Source: Nocardioidaceae bacterium
GTDB taxonomy: Bacteria; Actinomycetota; Actinomycetes; Propionibacteriales; Nocardioidaceae
Assembly: GCA_017744365.1 (NCBI GenBank)
Contig: JAGIBL010000001.1
Span: 865,416-929,415 of the forward strand
DNA: 64,000 nt
Reading direction: 5' to 3'
Under the pieces are notes generated by a model. That model had not been told where the DNA came from, searched no databases, and saw only the letters and a program-made list of their open reading frames with translations. Positions 15,594 through 24,371 of this stretch are shown piece by piece (positions within the stretch are counted from its first letter, which is position 1; every line of letters starts with the position of its first letter). A program made the position numbers and the translations under genes.

Positions 15594-17194
15594 ATCCCCT
15601 CCGGGACGAAGACCCGTGGGTCCACGGTCACGTTCGCGAACGCCATCTTCTCCAGGAACTTCGGGCGCAGGCCGGTGGACTTCAGCGTGCCCAGGCTGCG
15701 GCCGTCGGCGTCGAAGCCCGCGTTGTGGTCGAACAGGAAGATGTCCTGGAGGGTGATGACGTCGCCCTCCATCCGCTCGACCTCGGTGACGTGGGTGATC
15801 CGGCGGGTGCCGTCCTTGAGACGGGCCTGGTGCACGATCAGGTCCACCGCGGAGGCGACCTGCTCGCGGATCGCCTTCATCGGCAGCTCCATGCCGGCCA
15901 TCATCACCATGGTCTCGATGCGCGAGAGGGTGTCGCGCGGGCCGTTGGAGTGCACCGTGGTGATCGAGCCGTCGTGACCGGTGTTCATCGCCTGCAGCAT
16001 GTCCAGTGCCGAGGCGTCTCGAACCTCACCGACGACGATGCGGTCGGGGCGCATACGCAGCGAGTTCTTGACCAGGTCGCGGATGGTGACCTCGCCCTTG
16101 CCCTCGATGTTGGACGGGCGCGACTCCAGCCGGACCACGTGGTCCTGCTTGAGCTGGAGCTCGGCGGCGTCCTCGATGGTGACGATGCGCTCGTCGCCGG
16201 GGATGAACGAGGACAGCACGTTCAGCGTGGTGGTCTTGCCGGCACCGGTACCGCCGGAGACGATCACGTTGAGCCGGCCGCGCACGCAGGCGTCCAGGAA
16301 GTCGGCGGTCTTGCGCGAGATGGTGCCGAAGTCGATGAGGTTCTCCGCCGTCAGCGGGTCCCGGGAGAACTTGCGGATGGTCAGCGAGCTGCCGTCGATC
16401 GCCAGCGGCGGCACCACCGCGTTGACACGGCTGCCGTCGGGCAGACGGGCATCCACCATGGGGGAGGCCTCGTCGATGCGGCGGCCGATCCGGGAGACGA
16501 TCTTGTCGATGGTGCGGCGCAGGTGCGCCTCGTCGTTGAACCGGCCGTCCACCCGCTCGAGGCGGCCCTTGCGCTCCAGCCAGATGTCGAACGGCCCGTT
16601 GACCATGACCTCGGCGACGCTGTCGTCGCGCAGGTAGGGCTCCAGGGGTCCGTAGCCGAGGATGTCGTCGGCGATCTCCTGGGTGATCCGCTGCCGATCG
16701 GTGCTGGTCAGCGGCCGGTCACTGGCGGCCATCACGTCGCCGAGCGCCTGCCGGACCATCGCCTCGAGCTCGGACGGGCTCAGGTTGGCGTCGTACAGCT
16801 TCGGGCCCAGCTGGACCAGGAGCTCCTCGTGGACGCTCTCCTTGAGGTCGTCGAAGCGGCCCTTGACCGGTCGGGTCCGGACCGCCTGCTGCGGCGGCGT
16901 CGAGACCGGGCGCTGCGGCGGCGCGGCCGACGCGACCGGGACGGCGGACGCGGGCTCGGCGTGCGCCCCCTGCGGGCCGCCCGTGGAAGGGGCCGGAGAC
17001 GAGGCTTGCGGAGCGGCCTGAGGAGCGGCTTGCGGAGCACTCTGCGGAACAGCCGGGGGAGCAGCGGCGGCCGGCGGCGTCGCCGGTCGAGCCGGTGTCG
17101 GCCCCGCGGCCTCGGCCTGCTCGGAACCCCCCGGCTCCTGCTGGCCCTTGCCGCCCCGCATCAGCTCGGCGAGCCGATCGGAGAAGTCACTCAT
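15590..17194 (-). CDS. tadA: TadA/CpaF, pilus assembly secretion ATPase
   Basis: A 534-residue AAA+ motor that powers Flp pilus assembly at the membrane. The first ~110 residues are low-complexity Ala/Pro. The conserved domain starts at VKGRFDDLKESVHEELL. Near residue 310 is Walker A (SGGTGAGKTTTLNVL), followed by the Asp box (TIEDAAELQL), Walker B (RIVVGEVRD) and the His box (TGHDGSITTVHSN). The gene follows cpaE by 20 bases and overlaps tadB. Confidence 0.95.
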   Translation of the reverse strand: MSDFSDRLAELMRGGKGQQEPGGSEQAEAAGPTPARPATPPAAAAPPAVPQSAPQAAPQAAPQASSPAPSTGGPQGAHAEPASAVPVASAAPPQRPVSTPPQQAVRTRPVKGRFDDLKESVHEELLVQLGPKLYDANLSPSELEAMVRQALGDVMAASDRPLTSTDRQRITQEIADDILGYGPLEPYLRDDSVAEVMVNGPFDIWLERKGRLERVDGRFNDEAHLRRTIDKIVSRIGRRIDEASPMVDARLPDGSRVNAVVPPLAIDGSSLTIRKFSRDPLTAENLIDFGTISRKTADFLDACVRGRLNVIVSGGTGAGKTTTLNVLSSFIPGDERIVTIEDAAELQLKQDHVVRLESRPSNIEGKGEVTIRDLVKNSLRMRPDRIVVGEVRDASALDMLQAMNTGHDGSITTVHSNGPRDTLSRIETMVMMAGMELPMKAIREQVASAVDLIVHQARLKDGTRRITHVTEVERMEGDVITLQDIFLFDHNAGFDADGRSLGTLKSTGLRPKFLEKMAFANVTVDPRVFVPEGM

Positions 17195-17214
17195 GTCCCC
17201 ACCCCCGGTTGTCT

Positions 17215-18411
17215 CTACTTCCGCCGGCGTCCGAAGACGCGGCGCTTCGGCTCCGCAGCCTCGATCGGCTGCCTCTCAGCGTTGTTGACCGCTTTCTCGG
17301 CCCCGGCTCCCGCGCCGAGCTTCTGCGCGAGCCGGACCAGCGCCTTGCTGACGGCGTGGTCCGGGCGGCTGAGCACGATCGGACGTCCGTGGTTGGTCGC
17401 GTTCGCCACGGCCAGGGCCGAGGGCAGCGCGGTGGCCACGGGCATCTTGAGCAGGCTCTCCACGTTGGCGGGCGAGAGCCCGACCTCGTCGTCGGCCCGG
17501 TTGAGCAGCAGGTGCCGGTGGCCCTCGACCAGGTTGAGGGCGTCCAGCGTCTCCAGTGCGACCTTCATGTTCTTGACCGTGGGCACGTCCAGGGTGGCGA
17601 CCAGGATGCACTCGTCGGTCTCGTCGAAGGCGTGCAGCACCTGGTCGTCGAACGACGGCGAGGTGTCCACCACGATGTAGTCGAAGTGCTGGCGCAGGAT
17701 CCGCAGCACCCGGCGGATCAGCGCCGGCGAGATCCGGTCCTTGCCCTCCGGGTGGGTGGGCGCGGCCAGGATCGAGCAGTTCTCGTGCCGGGTCAGCAGC
17801 GTCTCGAGCAGGCTGAAGTCCAGGTGCTCCTCGGCCTCGACCGCCTCGGCGATGGTGTGCTCGGGGATCAGCTGCAGGGTGATCGCCACGTCGCCGAAGG
17901 CCAGGTCGAGGTCGACCACGCAGACCCGGGCGGCACCGCTGCCGCCCAGCGCCACGCCGATGTTCACCGCGACCGTGGTCTTGCCGACCCCGCCCTTGGG
18001 GGAGAAGACGGTGATGACCTTGCCGTGCCGGTCCTCGCCCTCGAAGGCCGGCCCGCGGATGGCCTCCCAGGTCTGCCGGCTGCGCTCGACCGCCGCGGCC
18101 ATGCCCTCCAGGTCGGCGGCGGCCACCACGGCGGGGATGCCGGCCCGCATCGCCTGCTGGAAGACCTCCGAGCTCAGCTCGTGGCGCAGCAGGACCAGTC
18201 CCGTCGTCGGGTGCGAGTAGCGCAGCCGCTCGGCCAGCGCGACGGTGTCGGCGAGCGCGATGTTCGGCCCCAGCACGACGGCGTACTCGTCGCTCTGGTT
18301 CGCCAGCCAGTTGCCGAGCTCGGCCACGCCGGGTACCACCTGGGTGCCGGAGGGCAGGCCGGCAGCGAGGGCGTTCGCCCAGGCGGCGTCGTGCTCGACG
18401 AGGACTGGCAT
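17215..18411 (-). CDS. cpaE: CpaE/TadZ-like localisation ATPase
   Basis: A 398-residue protein. The N-terminal ~125 residues resemble a degenerate receiver-type domain. A MinD/ParA ATPase follows with deviant Walker A FSPKGGVGKTTVAVN near residue 135, DLDLAFGDVA, and DYIVVDTSPSF. CpaE/TadZ proteins position the pilus machine in the cell. Between cpaB (26 bases) and tadA (20 bases), same strand. Confidence 0.9.
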   Translation of the reverse strand: MPVLVEHDAAWANALAAGLPSGTQVVPGVAELGNWLANQSDEYAVVLGPNIALADTVALAERLRYSHPTTGLVLLRHELSSEVFQQAMRAGIPAVVAAADLEGMAAAVERSRQTWEAIRGPAFEGEDRHGKVITVFSPKGGVGKTTVAVNIGVALGGSGAARVCVVDLDLAFGDVAITLQLIPEHTIAEAVEAEEHLDFSLLETLLTRHENCSILAAPTHPEGKDRISPALIRRVLRILRQHFDYIVVDTSPSFDDQVLHAFDETDECILVATLDVPTVKNMKVALETLDALNLVEGHRHLLLNRADDEVGLSPANVESLLKMPVATALPSALAVANATNHGRPIVLSRPDHAVSKALVRLAQKLGAGAGAEKAVNNAERQPIEAAEPKRRVFGRRRK

Positions 18412-18436
18412 CGGGTGACCTTTCGGGAGGGGACGC

Positions 18437-19165
18437 TTACTTGAACAGGCTGTCCGCGGAGGTGCCCGGTCCGGGCCGCACCTCGGAGTCCTTGTTCAGC
18501 AGGCCGAACGCGACCTGGCCGCCCCCTGAGCCACCGTTGGTCGCGTAGAGGATCTTCTCGGCCTGGGCCTGCGTCACGCCCACGGTGAAGAGCGTACGCG
18601 GCAGCTGCTCGGTCGTCTGGTTGCCACTGGCGTCGGTCGTCGTGGTCGGGACCACGGCGGTCGCGCCGACGGCGATCACCTCGACGTCGTTGAGCAGCAG
18701 CCGGGTGAAGGCCGGTGTGGTCAGGAAGATCGCGACCTTGTCGCCCGGGTTCACGAAGCCCGCGACCCGGCCGGTGTCGGTCAGGTTGAGCGAGATCGCG
18801 ATCGAGCCCTTCGGGATGGTCAGGTTGTTCCCGGTGGCCACGGTGGTGGCGAACTTCGCCGCGATGACCTGCTCGCCCGGGTAGAGCGTGGTCTGCGCGA
18901 TCTGCCCCTCGATCGGCGAGAGCGAGTCGAGCGAGCCCGGCAGCCGCTGCCCCTCGGCGACCGAGCCGAGCTCGATCTTGCCGGCGGCCTGCGCGGCGGC
19001 GACGGTCTCGCCCGGGTTGATCTGCTTGGTCACCGTCAGCACCTTGACGGCGTTGAACTTCTCGTTCGCCCGGTCGTCCGCGCCGCGGACGTAGAGCACC
19101 ACGAGCAGGGTGCCCAGGGCGGCGATGATGGCGGCGACGACGAGCAGAACTCTCCTGCGGTCCAT
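18437..19165 (-). CDS. cpaB: CpaB/RcpC pilus assembly protein
   Basis: A 242-residue single-span protein. MDRRRVLLVVAAIIAALGTLLVVLY is the membrane anchor. The SAF domain follows (VTKQINPGETV, TTLYPGEQVIAAKFA) and then the RcpC-type beta domain (GSIAISLNLTDTGRVAGFVNPGDKVAIFL). It is the first gene of the tad operon. ATG at 19165 is chosen because GGAAAGG lies upstream and it places the anchor at the N-terminus. Confidence 0.9.
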   Translation of the reverse strand: MDRRRVLLVVAAIIAALGTLLVVLYVRGADDRANEKFNAVKVLTVTKQINPGETVAAAQAAGKIELGSVAEGQRLPGSLDSLSPIEGQIAQTTLYPGEQVIAAKFATTVATGNNLTIPKGSIAISLNLTDTGRVAGFVNPGDKVAIFLTTPAFTRLLLNDVEVIAVGATAVVPTTTTDASGNQTTEQLPRTLFTVGVTQAQAEKILYATNGGSGGGQVAFGLLNKDSEVRPGPGTSADSLFK

Positions 19166-19518
19166 GTGCAGGGCCTTTCCTTCAGTGGCGCCCCCCTGAG
19201 CCGCCTCCTCCAGCCCCCGGGTGCTGCCGGGAGGAGGTCGCTCGCGCGAGCACCGAAGTGTCGACCGGCATCCCCTCCGGTGCCGGTGAGTAGGAACTCT
19301 GCCCGATAGTCCTCTCGGTTGCACCGAAGTCCGGCAGACATGACCCGCATGGAAGTGGGGCCATAGTCACATCGGACTATTTAGCATGATTAGTCCGGTT
19401 TATCCACAGTTCCGATACGCCTTGTGCGCCCGGTTTGGGGACTTAGGTCATGACCCAGCAGGACCACGCGGGCTCCGCTGGACCAGACCACGGCGTGTCG
19501 CCGCCGGACGACCTCCGG
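19166..19518. other. 353-base non-coding region upstream of the tad operon
   Basis: Lies between cpaB and the convergent-side end of the acyl-CoA synthetase gene. It holds the pilus palindrome cluster in 19306-19396 and a comparatively AT-rich patch around 19375-19420 (GGACTATTTAGCATG, CCGGTTTATCCACAG). I see no convincing gene in it and no clear -10/-35 pair. Confidence 0.6.
19306..19396. promoter_or_regulatory. Cluster of pilus-operator sites upstream of cpaB
   Basis: A full site ATAGTCA-CATC-GGACTAT is at 19363-19380. A left half-site ATAGTCC is at 19306-19312, and TTAGTCC is at 19390-19396. The full site differs from ATAGTCC-N4-GGACTAT at one base. This is the only other place I found the motif besides the flp upstream regions. 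Confidence 0.6.
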
Positions 19519-21321
19519 TCAGCGCGAGTAGAGCGCCTCGACGTCGTCGACGTGCTCGCGCATCACCACGTTGCGCTTGAGCTTGAGGCTCGGGGTGAGC
19601 TGGCCGCCCTCCTCGGTCCACTCGCCCGGAAGGATGGTGAACTTCCGGATCGACTCGGCCTTGGAGACCGCCTTGTTGGCGTCCTCGACCGCGGCCTCGA
19701 TCTCGGCACGCAGATCCGGGTCGTCGACGAGCTTGGCGATGTCGGTGGTCTTGCCACGCTGCTCGGCCCAGGCCGGCACGGTCTCCCGGTCCAGGGTGAT
19801 GAGCACGCCGATGAACGGCCGGCCGTCGCCGACCACGATGCACTGGTCGACGAGCAGGTGCGCGCGCAGCCGGTCCTCGAGCACCGCGGGAGCGACGTTC
19901 TTGCCGCCGGCGGTCACCAGGATCTCCTTCTTGCGCCCGGTGATCTTCACGAAGCCCTCGTCGTCGATCTCGCCGACGTCGCCGGTGTGGAACCAGCCGT
20001 CGGCCTCCTTGGCCTCGGCGGTCGCGGCCGGGTTGTTCCAGTAGCTGGCAAAGACCTGGCCGCCGCGGAACAGCAGCTCGCCGTCGTCGGCGACCCGGAC
20101 CTCGGTGCCCTGGAGGGGGCGGCCCACGGTGCCGACCTTCTGCGCGTTCGGCAGGTTCACCGTCAGCGCGGCGGTGGTCTCGGTGAGGCCGTAGCCCTCG
20201 AGCACGTTGACGCCGATGCCGCGGTAGAAGTGGCCGAGCCGGTCGCCGAGCGGGGCCCCGCCGGAGACGGCGTACTCGCACCGGCCGCCCAGTGCCGTGC
20301 GCAGCTTGGCGTAGACGAGCTTGTCGAAGACGGCGTGCTGCGCCTTGACCGCGAGGCTGGTCCGGCCGGTCTCCAGCCCGCGCGACCACGCCATCGCCAC
20401 CTCGGCGGCGCGGTTGAAGATCCGGCCCTTGCCGTCGGCGACCGCGCGCTGCGAGGCGGTGTTGAACACCTTCTCGAAGACCCGCGGCACGGCCAGGATG
20501 AACGTCGGCCGGAACGCCTCGAAGTCGTCGAGCAGGTTCTTGATGTCCGCCGAGTGACCCATCCGCACCCGGGCCTTCACGCAGCCGACCTGGATGATCC
20601 GCGCGAAGACGTGCGCCAGCGGCAGGAACAGCAGCGTCGCGGCCCCCTCTGTGTCGAACAGCTTCTCGAGCTCGTCGACGGCCACGGTGAGCTCGAAGGT
20701 GAAGTTCCCGTGGGTGAGCACGCATCCCTTGGGGCGGCCGGTGGTGCCCGAGGTGTAGATCAGGGTGGCGGGGGAGTCCGGGCCTGCCGCCGTACGACGC
20801 TCCTCGAGCTGCTCGTCGCCGATCTCCTCGCCGAGCGTCGTCAGCACCGAGACCGCGCCCGACTCGTTGCCGGTCTCGATCGACCAGACGTGGTGCAGCT
20901 CCGGCAGTCCGTCGCGGATCTCCTTCAGCCGGGTGGTGTGCTCCGAGGTCTCGACGACCGCCGCCCGGGCGCCGGAGTCGGCCAGGATCCACTCGATCTG
21001 CTCGGCGCTGGAGGTCTCGTAGATCGGCACGGTCACCGCGCCGGCGAACCAGATGGCGTAGTCGAACAGGGTCCACTCGTAGCGGGTCCGGGACAGCAGC
21101 GCGACCCGGTCGCCGGGCTCGACGCCGGCCGCGACCAGGCCCTTGGCGACCGCGCGCACCTCGGTGAGGAACGTGGCCGCGGTGACGTCGCTCCAGCCTT
21201 GCGCCGTACGCCGGGAGAAGACCACCGCGCTCGGGTGCTCGGTGCCGTTCCCGACGACGTCGTCGGTGAGGTTCCCGGTCGCCGGGATCTCGACCTGCAG
21301 GGGGGTGGAGTACTCGCGCAC
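19519..21321 (-). CDS. Long-chain acyl-CoA synthetase (AMP-forming, FadD15-like)
   Basis: A 600-residue adenylate-forming enzyme that activates long-chain fatty acids with ATP and CoA. The P-loop-like motif LIYTSGTTGRPKG is near residue 180, then the GYGLTETTA core (residue about 375), WFHTGDVGEID, the A8 motif ITGRKKEIL, and a terminal basic region with SLKLKRNVV. GTG start with a TAACGT box 6 bases before it (21333-21328, minus). Divergent from the SRPBCC gene with only 47 bases between starts. Confidence 0.93.
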   Translation of the reverse strand: MREYSTPLQVEIPATGNLTDDVVGNGTEHPSAVVFSRRTAQGWSDVTAATFLTEVRAVAKGLVAAGVEPGDRVALLSRTRYEWTLFDYAIWFAGAVTVPIYETSSAEQIEWILADSGARAAVVETSEHTTRLKEIRDGLPELHHVWSIETGNESGAVSVLTTLGEEIGDEQLEERRTAAGPDSPATLIYTSGTTGRPKGCVLTHGNFTFELTVAVDELEKLFDTEGAATLLFLPLAHVFARIIQVGCVKARVRMGHSADIKNLLDDFEAFRPTFILAVPRVFEKVFNTASQRAVADGKGRIFNRAAEVAMAWSRGLETGRTSLAVKAQHAVFDKLVYAKLRTALGGRCEYAVSGGAPLGDRLGHFYRGIGVNVLEGYGLTETTAALTVNLPNAQKVGTVGRPLQGTEVRVADDGELLFRGGQVFASYWNNPAATAEAKEADGWFHTGDVGEIDDEGFVKITGRKKEILVTAGGKNVAPAVLEDRLRAHLLVDQCIVVGDGRPFIGVLITLDRETVPAWAEQRGKTTDIAKLVDDPDLRAEIEAAVEDANKAVSKAESIRKFTILPGEWTEEGGQLTPSLKLKRNVVMREHVDDVEALYSR

Positions 21322-21327
21322 GCCTGC

Positions 21328-21361
21328 ACGTTACTAGGGGGTACTTCCGATCCGATAGCCT
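21328..21361. promoter_or_regulatory. Divergent leaderless promoter pair
   Basis: TAACGT on the minus strand (21333-21328) lies 6 bases before the acyl-CoA synthetase GTG. TAGCCT on the plus strand (21356-21361) lies 7 bases before the SRPBCC ATG. The 47-base gap leaves no room for untranslated leaders. Confidence 0.6.
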
Positions 21362-21368
21362 CGTCGCC

Positions 21369-21806
21369 ATGCCCGACCAGACGACCTCGAGCATCGTGAT
21401 CGACGCCACTGCGCAGGCCGTGATGGCGGTGATCGTCGACTTCGAGGACTACCCCGCGTGGGTGCAGGGCATGAAGAACGTCCGGGTCACCCGGACCGAC
21501 GACGCCGGCCGCGCCGCCGAGGTGCACTTCGAGCTCGAGGCCGCGCCGATCAAGGACTCCTACACGCTCGCCTACGACTACGTCTCGGACACCACCTTGC
21601 GCTGGCACCTGACCGAGGGCCGGATGCTGCGTGCGATGGAGGGCTCCTACGACCTGGTCCCGAACGGCACCGGCACCGAGGTGACCTACAAGCTCGCCGT
21701 CGACGTGGCCATCCCGATGATCGGCATGCTGCGTCGCAAGGCCGAGAAGGTCATCGTCGACACCGCCCTCAAGGGACTGAAGAAGCGCGTCGAGTCGCTC
21801 GCGTGA
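21369..21806 (+). CDS. SRPBCC (START-like) lipid/ligand-binding protein
   Basis: A 145-residue polyketide-cyclase/START-fold protein: N-terminal strand SSIVIDATAQAVMAVIVDFEDYPAW, central VHFELEAAPIKDSYTL, C-terminal helix KAEKVIVDTALKGLKKRVES. These proteins bind hydrophobic ligands in a helix-grip cavity. Its place between a fatty acid CoA ligase and an ArsA-like ATPase, 4 bases apart from the latter, suggests a lipid-linked role, but no ligand can be assigned. Confidence 0.85.
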   Translation: MPDQTTSSIVIDATAQAVMAVIVDFEDYPAWVQGMKNVRVTRTDDAGRAAEVHFELEAAPIKDSYTLAYDYVSDTTLRWHLTEGRMLRAMEGSYDLVPNGTGTEVTYKLAVDVAIPMIGMLRRKAEKVIVDTALKGLKKRVESLA

Positions 21807-21810
21807 GGTT

Positions 21811-23004
21811 GTGCCGTTGACCCCGCGGATCATCCTGTTCACCGGGAAGGGCGGTGTCGGGAAGACCACGTCCGCGGCCGGGACGGCGACGCTGGCTGCC
21901 CGGCGCGGTGAGCGGACCCTGGTGCTCTCCACCGATGCCGCGCACTCGCTGGCGGACGCCTTCGGCGAGGCGGTCGGCCCCGAGCCGACGCCGGTCGCGG
22001 AGAACCTCTGGGTCCACCAGGTCGACACCCAGCGTCGGTTCGAGCGCTCCTGGGGCGAGCTGCAGGGCTACCTGCTCTCCGTCCTCGACGCCGCCGGCGT
22101 GGACCCGATCACCGCCGAGGAGCTGACCGTGATCCCGGGCGCCGAGGAGGTGCTGGCGCTGCTCGAGCTGCGCAACCACGCGGTCTCCGGGCAGTGGGAC
22201 GTGATCGTGGTCGACTGCGCACCGACCGCGGAGACGCTGCGGCTGCTGGCGCTGCCGGAGGCGCTCAACTGGTACATGGCCCGGATGTTCGGCGTCCAGC
22301 GCCGGGTCGTGAAGGCGCTGCGACCGGTGCTCAGCCGGGCCGCCGGGGTGCCGATGCCGGAGGACTCGGTCTTCGACGCCGTCGAGCGGTTGCACCGCGA
22401 CCTCGAGGAGGTCCAGCGGATCCTCAGCGACAAGGAGGCCAGCGTCCGGCTGGTGCTCACCCCCGAGACCGTCGTGGTGGCCGAGGCCCGCCGCTCGCTG
22501 ACCACGCTCTCGCTGTACGGCTACCGGGTCGACGGGGTCATCGCCAACCGGGTCTTCCCCGACGGCGACGGCGATGCGTGGCGCTCCTCCTGGGTGCAGG
22601 CCCAGGCCGGCGTGCTGGCCGAGGTGCGGCAGTCCTTCGCGGACCTGCCGATCTGGCTCTCGGCGTACCAGCCGGGGGAGCCGGTCGGCGCCGAGAGCCT
22701 GGCGGCGTTCGCCGCAGCCGCGTACGGCGAGAGCGATCCGCTCGCGGTGCCCACCGGCGAGGGCCCGATGACGATCAGCCGGACCGAGTCCGGCGCGGTG
22801 CTGCGGATCGCGCTGCCGTTCGCGGAGAAGAAGGACGTGGACCTCGCCCGGCACGGCGACGAGCTGGTGGTCACCGTCGGGTCCTATCGTCGACTCCTCG
22901 CCCTTCCGGCCGCGCTGGCCCGGCACACCGTGACCGGCGCCCGGGTGGAGGCGGGATCGCTGCAGGTGAAGTTCCGGATCGAGCCCGACGAGCCCCAGGA
23001 GTGA
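21811..23004 (+). CDS. ArsA/Get3-like ATPase with C-terminal Hsp20-like domain
   Basis: A 397-residue protein. Walker A is IILFTGKGGVGKTTSAAG (residues ~8-23), STDAAHSLADAFG is the switch I region, and VDCAPTAETLRLL is the switch II/Walker B region. The C-terminal ~80 residues form an ArsA-HSP20 domain (TESGAVLRIALPFAEKKDVDLARHGDELVV). The CxC metal-binding residues of true arsenite pumps are not evident and no ars genes are nearby, so arsenic export is unlikely; a chaperone role like Get3 fits better. Confidence 0.85.
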   Translation: MPLTPRIILFTGKGGVGKTTSAAGTATLAARRGERTLVLSTDAAHSLADAFGEAVGPEPTPVAENLWVHQVDTQRRFERSWGELQGYLLSVLDAAGVDPITAEELTVIPGAEEVLALLELRNHAVSGQWDVIVVDCAPTAETLRLLALPEALNWYMARMFGVQRRVVKALRPVLSRAAGVPMPEDSVFDAVERLHRDLEEVQRILSDKEASVRLVLTPETVVVAEARRSLTTLSLYGYRVDGVIANRVFPDGDGDAWRSSWVQAQAGVLAEVRQSFADLPIWLSAYQPGEPVGAESLAAFAAAAYGESDPLAVPTGEGPMTISRTESGAVLRIALPFAEKKDVDLARHGDELVVTVGSYRRLLALPAALARHTVTGARVEAGSLQVKFRIEPDEPQE

Positions 23005-23010
23005 GCCCCG

Positions 23011-23427
23011 GTGAGTGACGAGCACGGGCCGCAGCGTCCGACCACGGGTGGGACCGGCCAGGGCGGCGAGCCGATCGGCAGCGTCGGTGAGGAGGCCGCG
23101 AAGCTGTTCCTGGCCCTCTCCGGCTGGGCGAAGGACCACGGCGCCGGGACGGCCGGCTCGGCCGCGGGCATGGCCGGCCAGGTCACCGACGCGCTGCGTG
23201 ATGTGAACGCGCACATCGCCACCGGTGGCGAGGACTGCAAGTACTGCCCGGTGTGCCAGGTGATCTCGGCGGTGCGCGCCACCAGCCCGGAGGTCAAGGC
23301 GCACCTGACCGTCGCGGCCAGCTCTCTGATGCACGCCGCGGCCGGGATGCTGGCCACCCAGGTCCCCGACCAGGAGAAGACCTCGCCGGTGCAGAAGATC
23401 GACCTCGAGGACTGGGAGGACGAATGA
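23011..23427 (+). CDS. DUF5304-like conserved actinobacterial protein
   Basis: A 138-residue acidic, soluble protein with an Ala/Gly-rich body and one CKYCPVC motif near residue 76 that could bind metal. It lies between the ArsA-like ATPase (6 bases) and the glucokinase, whose ATG overlaps its stop (ATGA), so the three are co-translated. I recall similar proteins in this position in other actinobacteria. Function unknown. Confidence 0.75.
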   Translation: MSDEHGPQRPTTGGTGQGGEPIGSVGEEAAKLFLALSGWAKDHGAGTAGSAAGMAGQVTDALRDVNAHIATGGEDCKYCPVCQVISAVRATSPEVKAHLTVAASSLMHAAAGMLATQVPDQEKTSPVQKIDLEDWEDE

Positions 23428-24371
23428 CCTTGACGATCGGCGTCGACATCGGCGGTACGAAGATCGCCGCCGGTGTGGTCGACGAGGAGGGCAAGGTGGT
23501 CGCGGACGCGCGCCGCGAGTCCCCGGCCCAGCACCCCGACGCGATCGCGGACAGCATCGCCGAGATGGTCGCCGAGCTGCGCGCGGGCCACGAGGTCGCC
23601 GCGGTCGGGCTGGCCGCCGCCGGGTTCGTCGACCTGGCCGGCGAGGAGATCATGTTCGCGCCCAACCTGGCCTGGCGCGACGAGCCGCTGCGCCGGCTGG
23701 TGGCCGACCGGATCGACCTGCCCACGGCGATGGACAACGACGCCAACGCGGCCGCCTGGGCCGAGTACCGGTTCGGGGCCGGCCAGGGCGCGCGCACCCT
23801 GCTGCTGGCCGCGATCGGCACCGGCATCGGGGGCGGCCTGGTCGTGGCGGGTGACGTCTTCCGCGGTGGCTTCGGGGCGGCCGCGGAGTTCGGCCACATG
23901 CGCGTGGTCCCCAACGGCCGGCTGTGCGCCTGCGGCCTGCACGGCTGCTGGGAGGCCTACGGCTCCGGGACCGGTCTGACCGCGCGCGCTCGCGAGCTCG
24001 CCCAGCAGGACCCGGCCTCGGCCGCGGTGATGCTCGAGCTGGCCGGCGGCGACCCGCACGACATCCTCGGGCCGATGGTCTCCGAGGCCGCCGACCGGGG
24101 CGACGCCGCGGCCAAGCAGAGCTTCGCCGAGCTGGCGCACTGGATCGGCGAGGGGCTGGCCAGCCTCGGCTCGATCCTCGACCCCGACGTCATCCTCATC
24201 GGCGGCGGGGTCAGCGAGTCCGAGGAGCTCGACCTGGGCGTGATCGTCAGCTCGTTCCGCGCCGCCGAGAGCGGCATCGCCTACCGCCCGGTCCCGGACA
24301 TCAAGCTCGCCGAGCTCGGCAACCAGGCGGGGCTGATCGGCGCCGCGGACCTCGCCCGCGAGGCTCTCTAG
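23424..24371 (+). CDS. ROK-family glucokinase
   Basis: A 315-residue cytoplasmic sugar kinase, probably ATP-dependent glucokinase. It has GVDIGGTKIAAG (phosphate-1 motif) at the N-terminus, catalytic Asp in MDNDANAAAW, GTGIGGGLV, and the ROK zinc site CACGLHGCWEAYGSG (His just upstream in EFGHMRV). The C-terminal ILIGGGVSES closes the ATP site. ATG overlaps the upstream stop by 4 bases. Its stop TAG abuts the stop of the convergent gene with no base between. Confidence 0.9.
   Translation: MTLTIGVDIGGTKIAAGVVDEEGKVVADARRESPAQHPDAIADSIAEMVAELRAGHEVAAVGLAAAGFVDLAGEEIMFAPNLAWRDEPLRRLVADRIDLPTAMDNDANAAAWAEYRFGAGQGARTLLLAAIGTGIGGGLVVAGDVFRGGFGAAAEFGHMRVVPNGRLCACGLHGCWEAYGSGTGLTARARELAQQDPASAAVMLELAGGDPHDILGPMVSEAADRGDAAAKQSFAELAHWIGEGLASLGSILDPDVILIGGGVSESEELDLGVIVSSFRAAESGIAYRPVPDIKLAELGNQAGLIGAADLAREAL

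Noticed and set aside
13848-15977. Long antisense frame across the tadB gene
   Set aside because: Low-complexity Gly/Arg/His product, no start signal, and the opposite strand has full TadB and VWA motifs.
21811-23004. Arsenite efflux ATPase
   Set aside because: The Hsp20-like tail, missing metal-binding cysteines and lack of ars genes argue for a Get3/ArsA-like chaperone instead.
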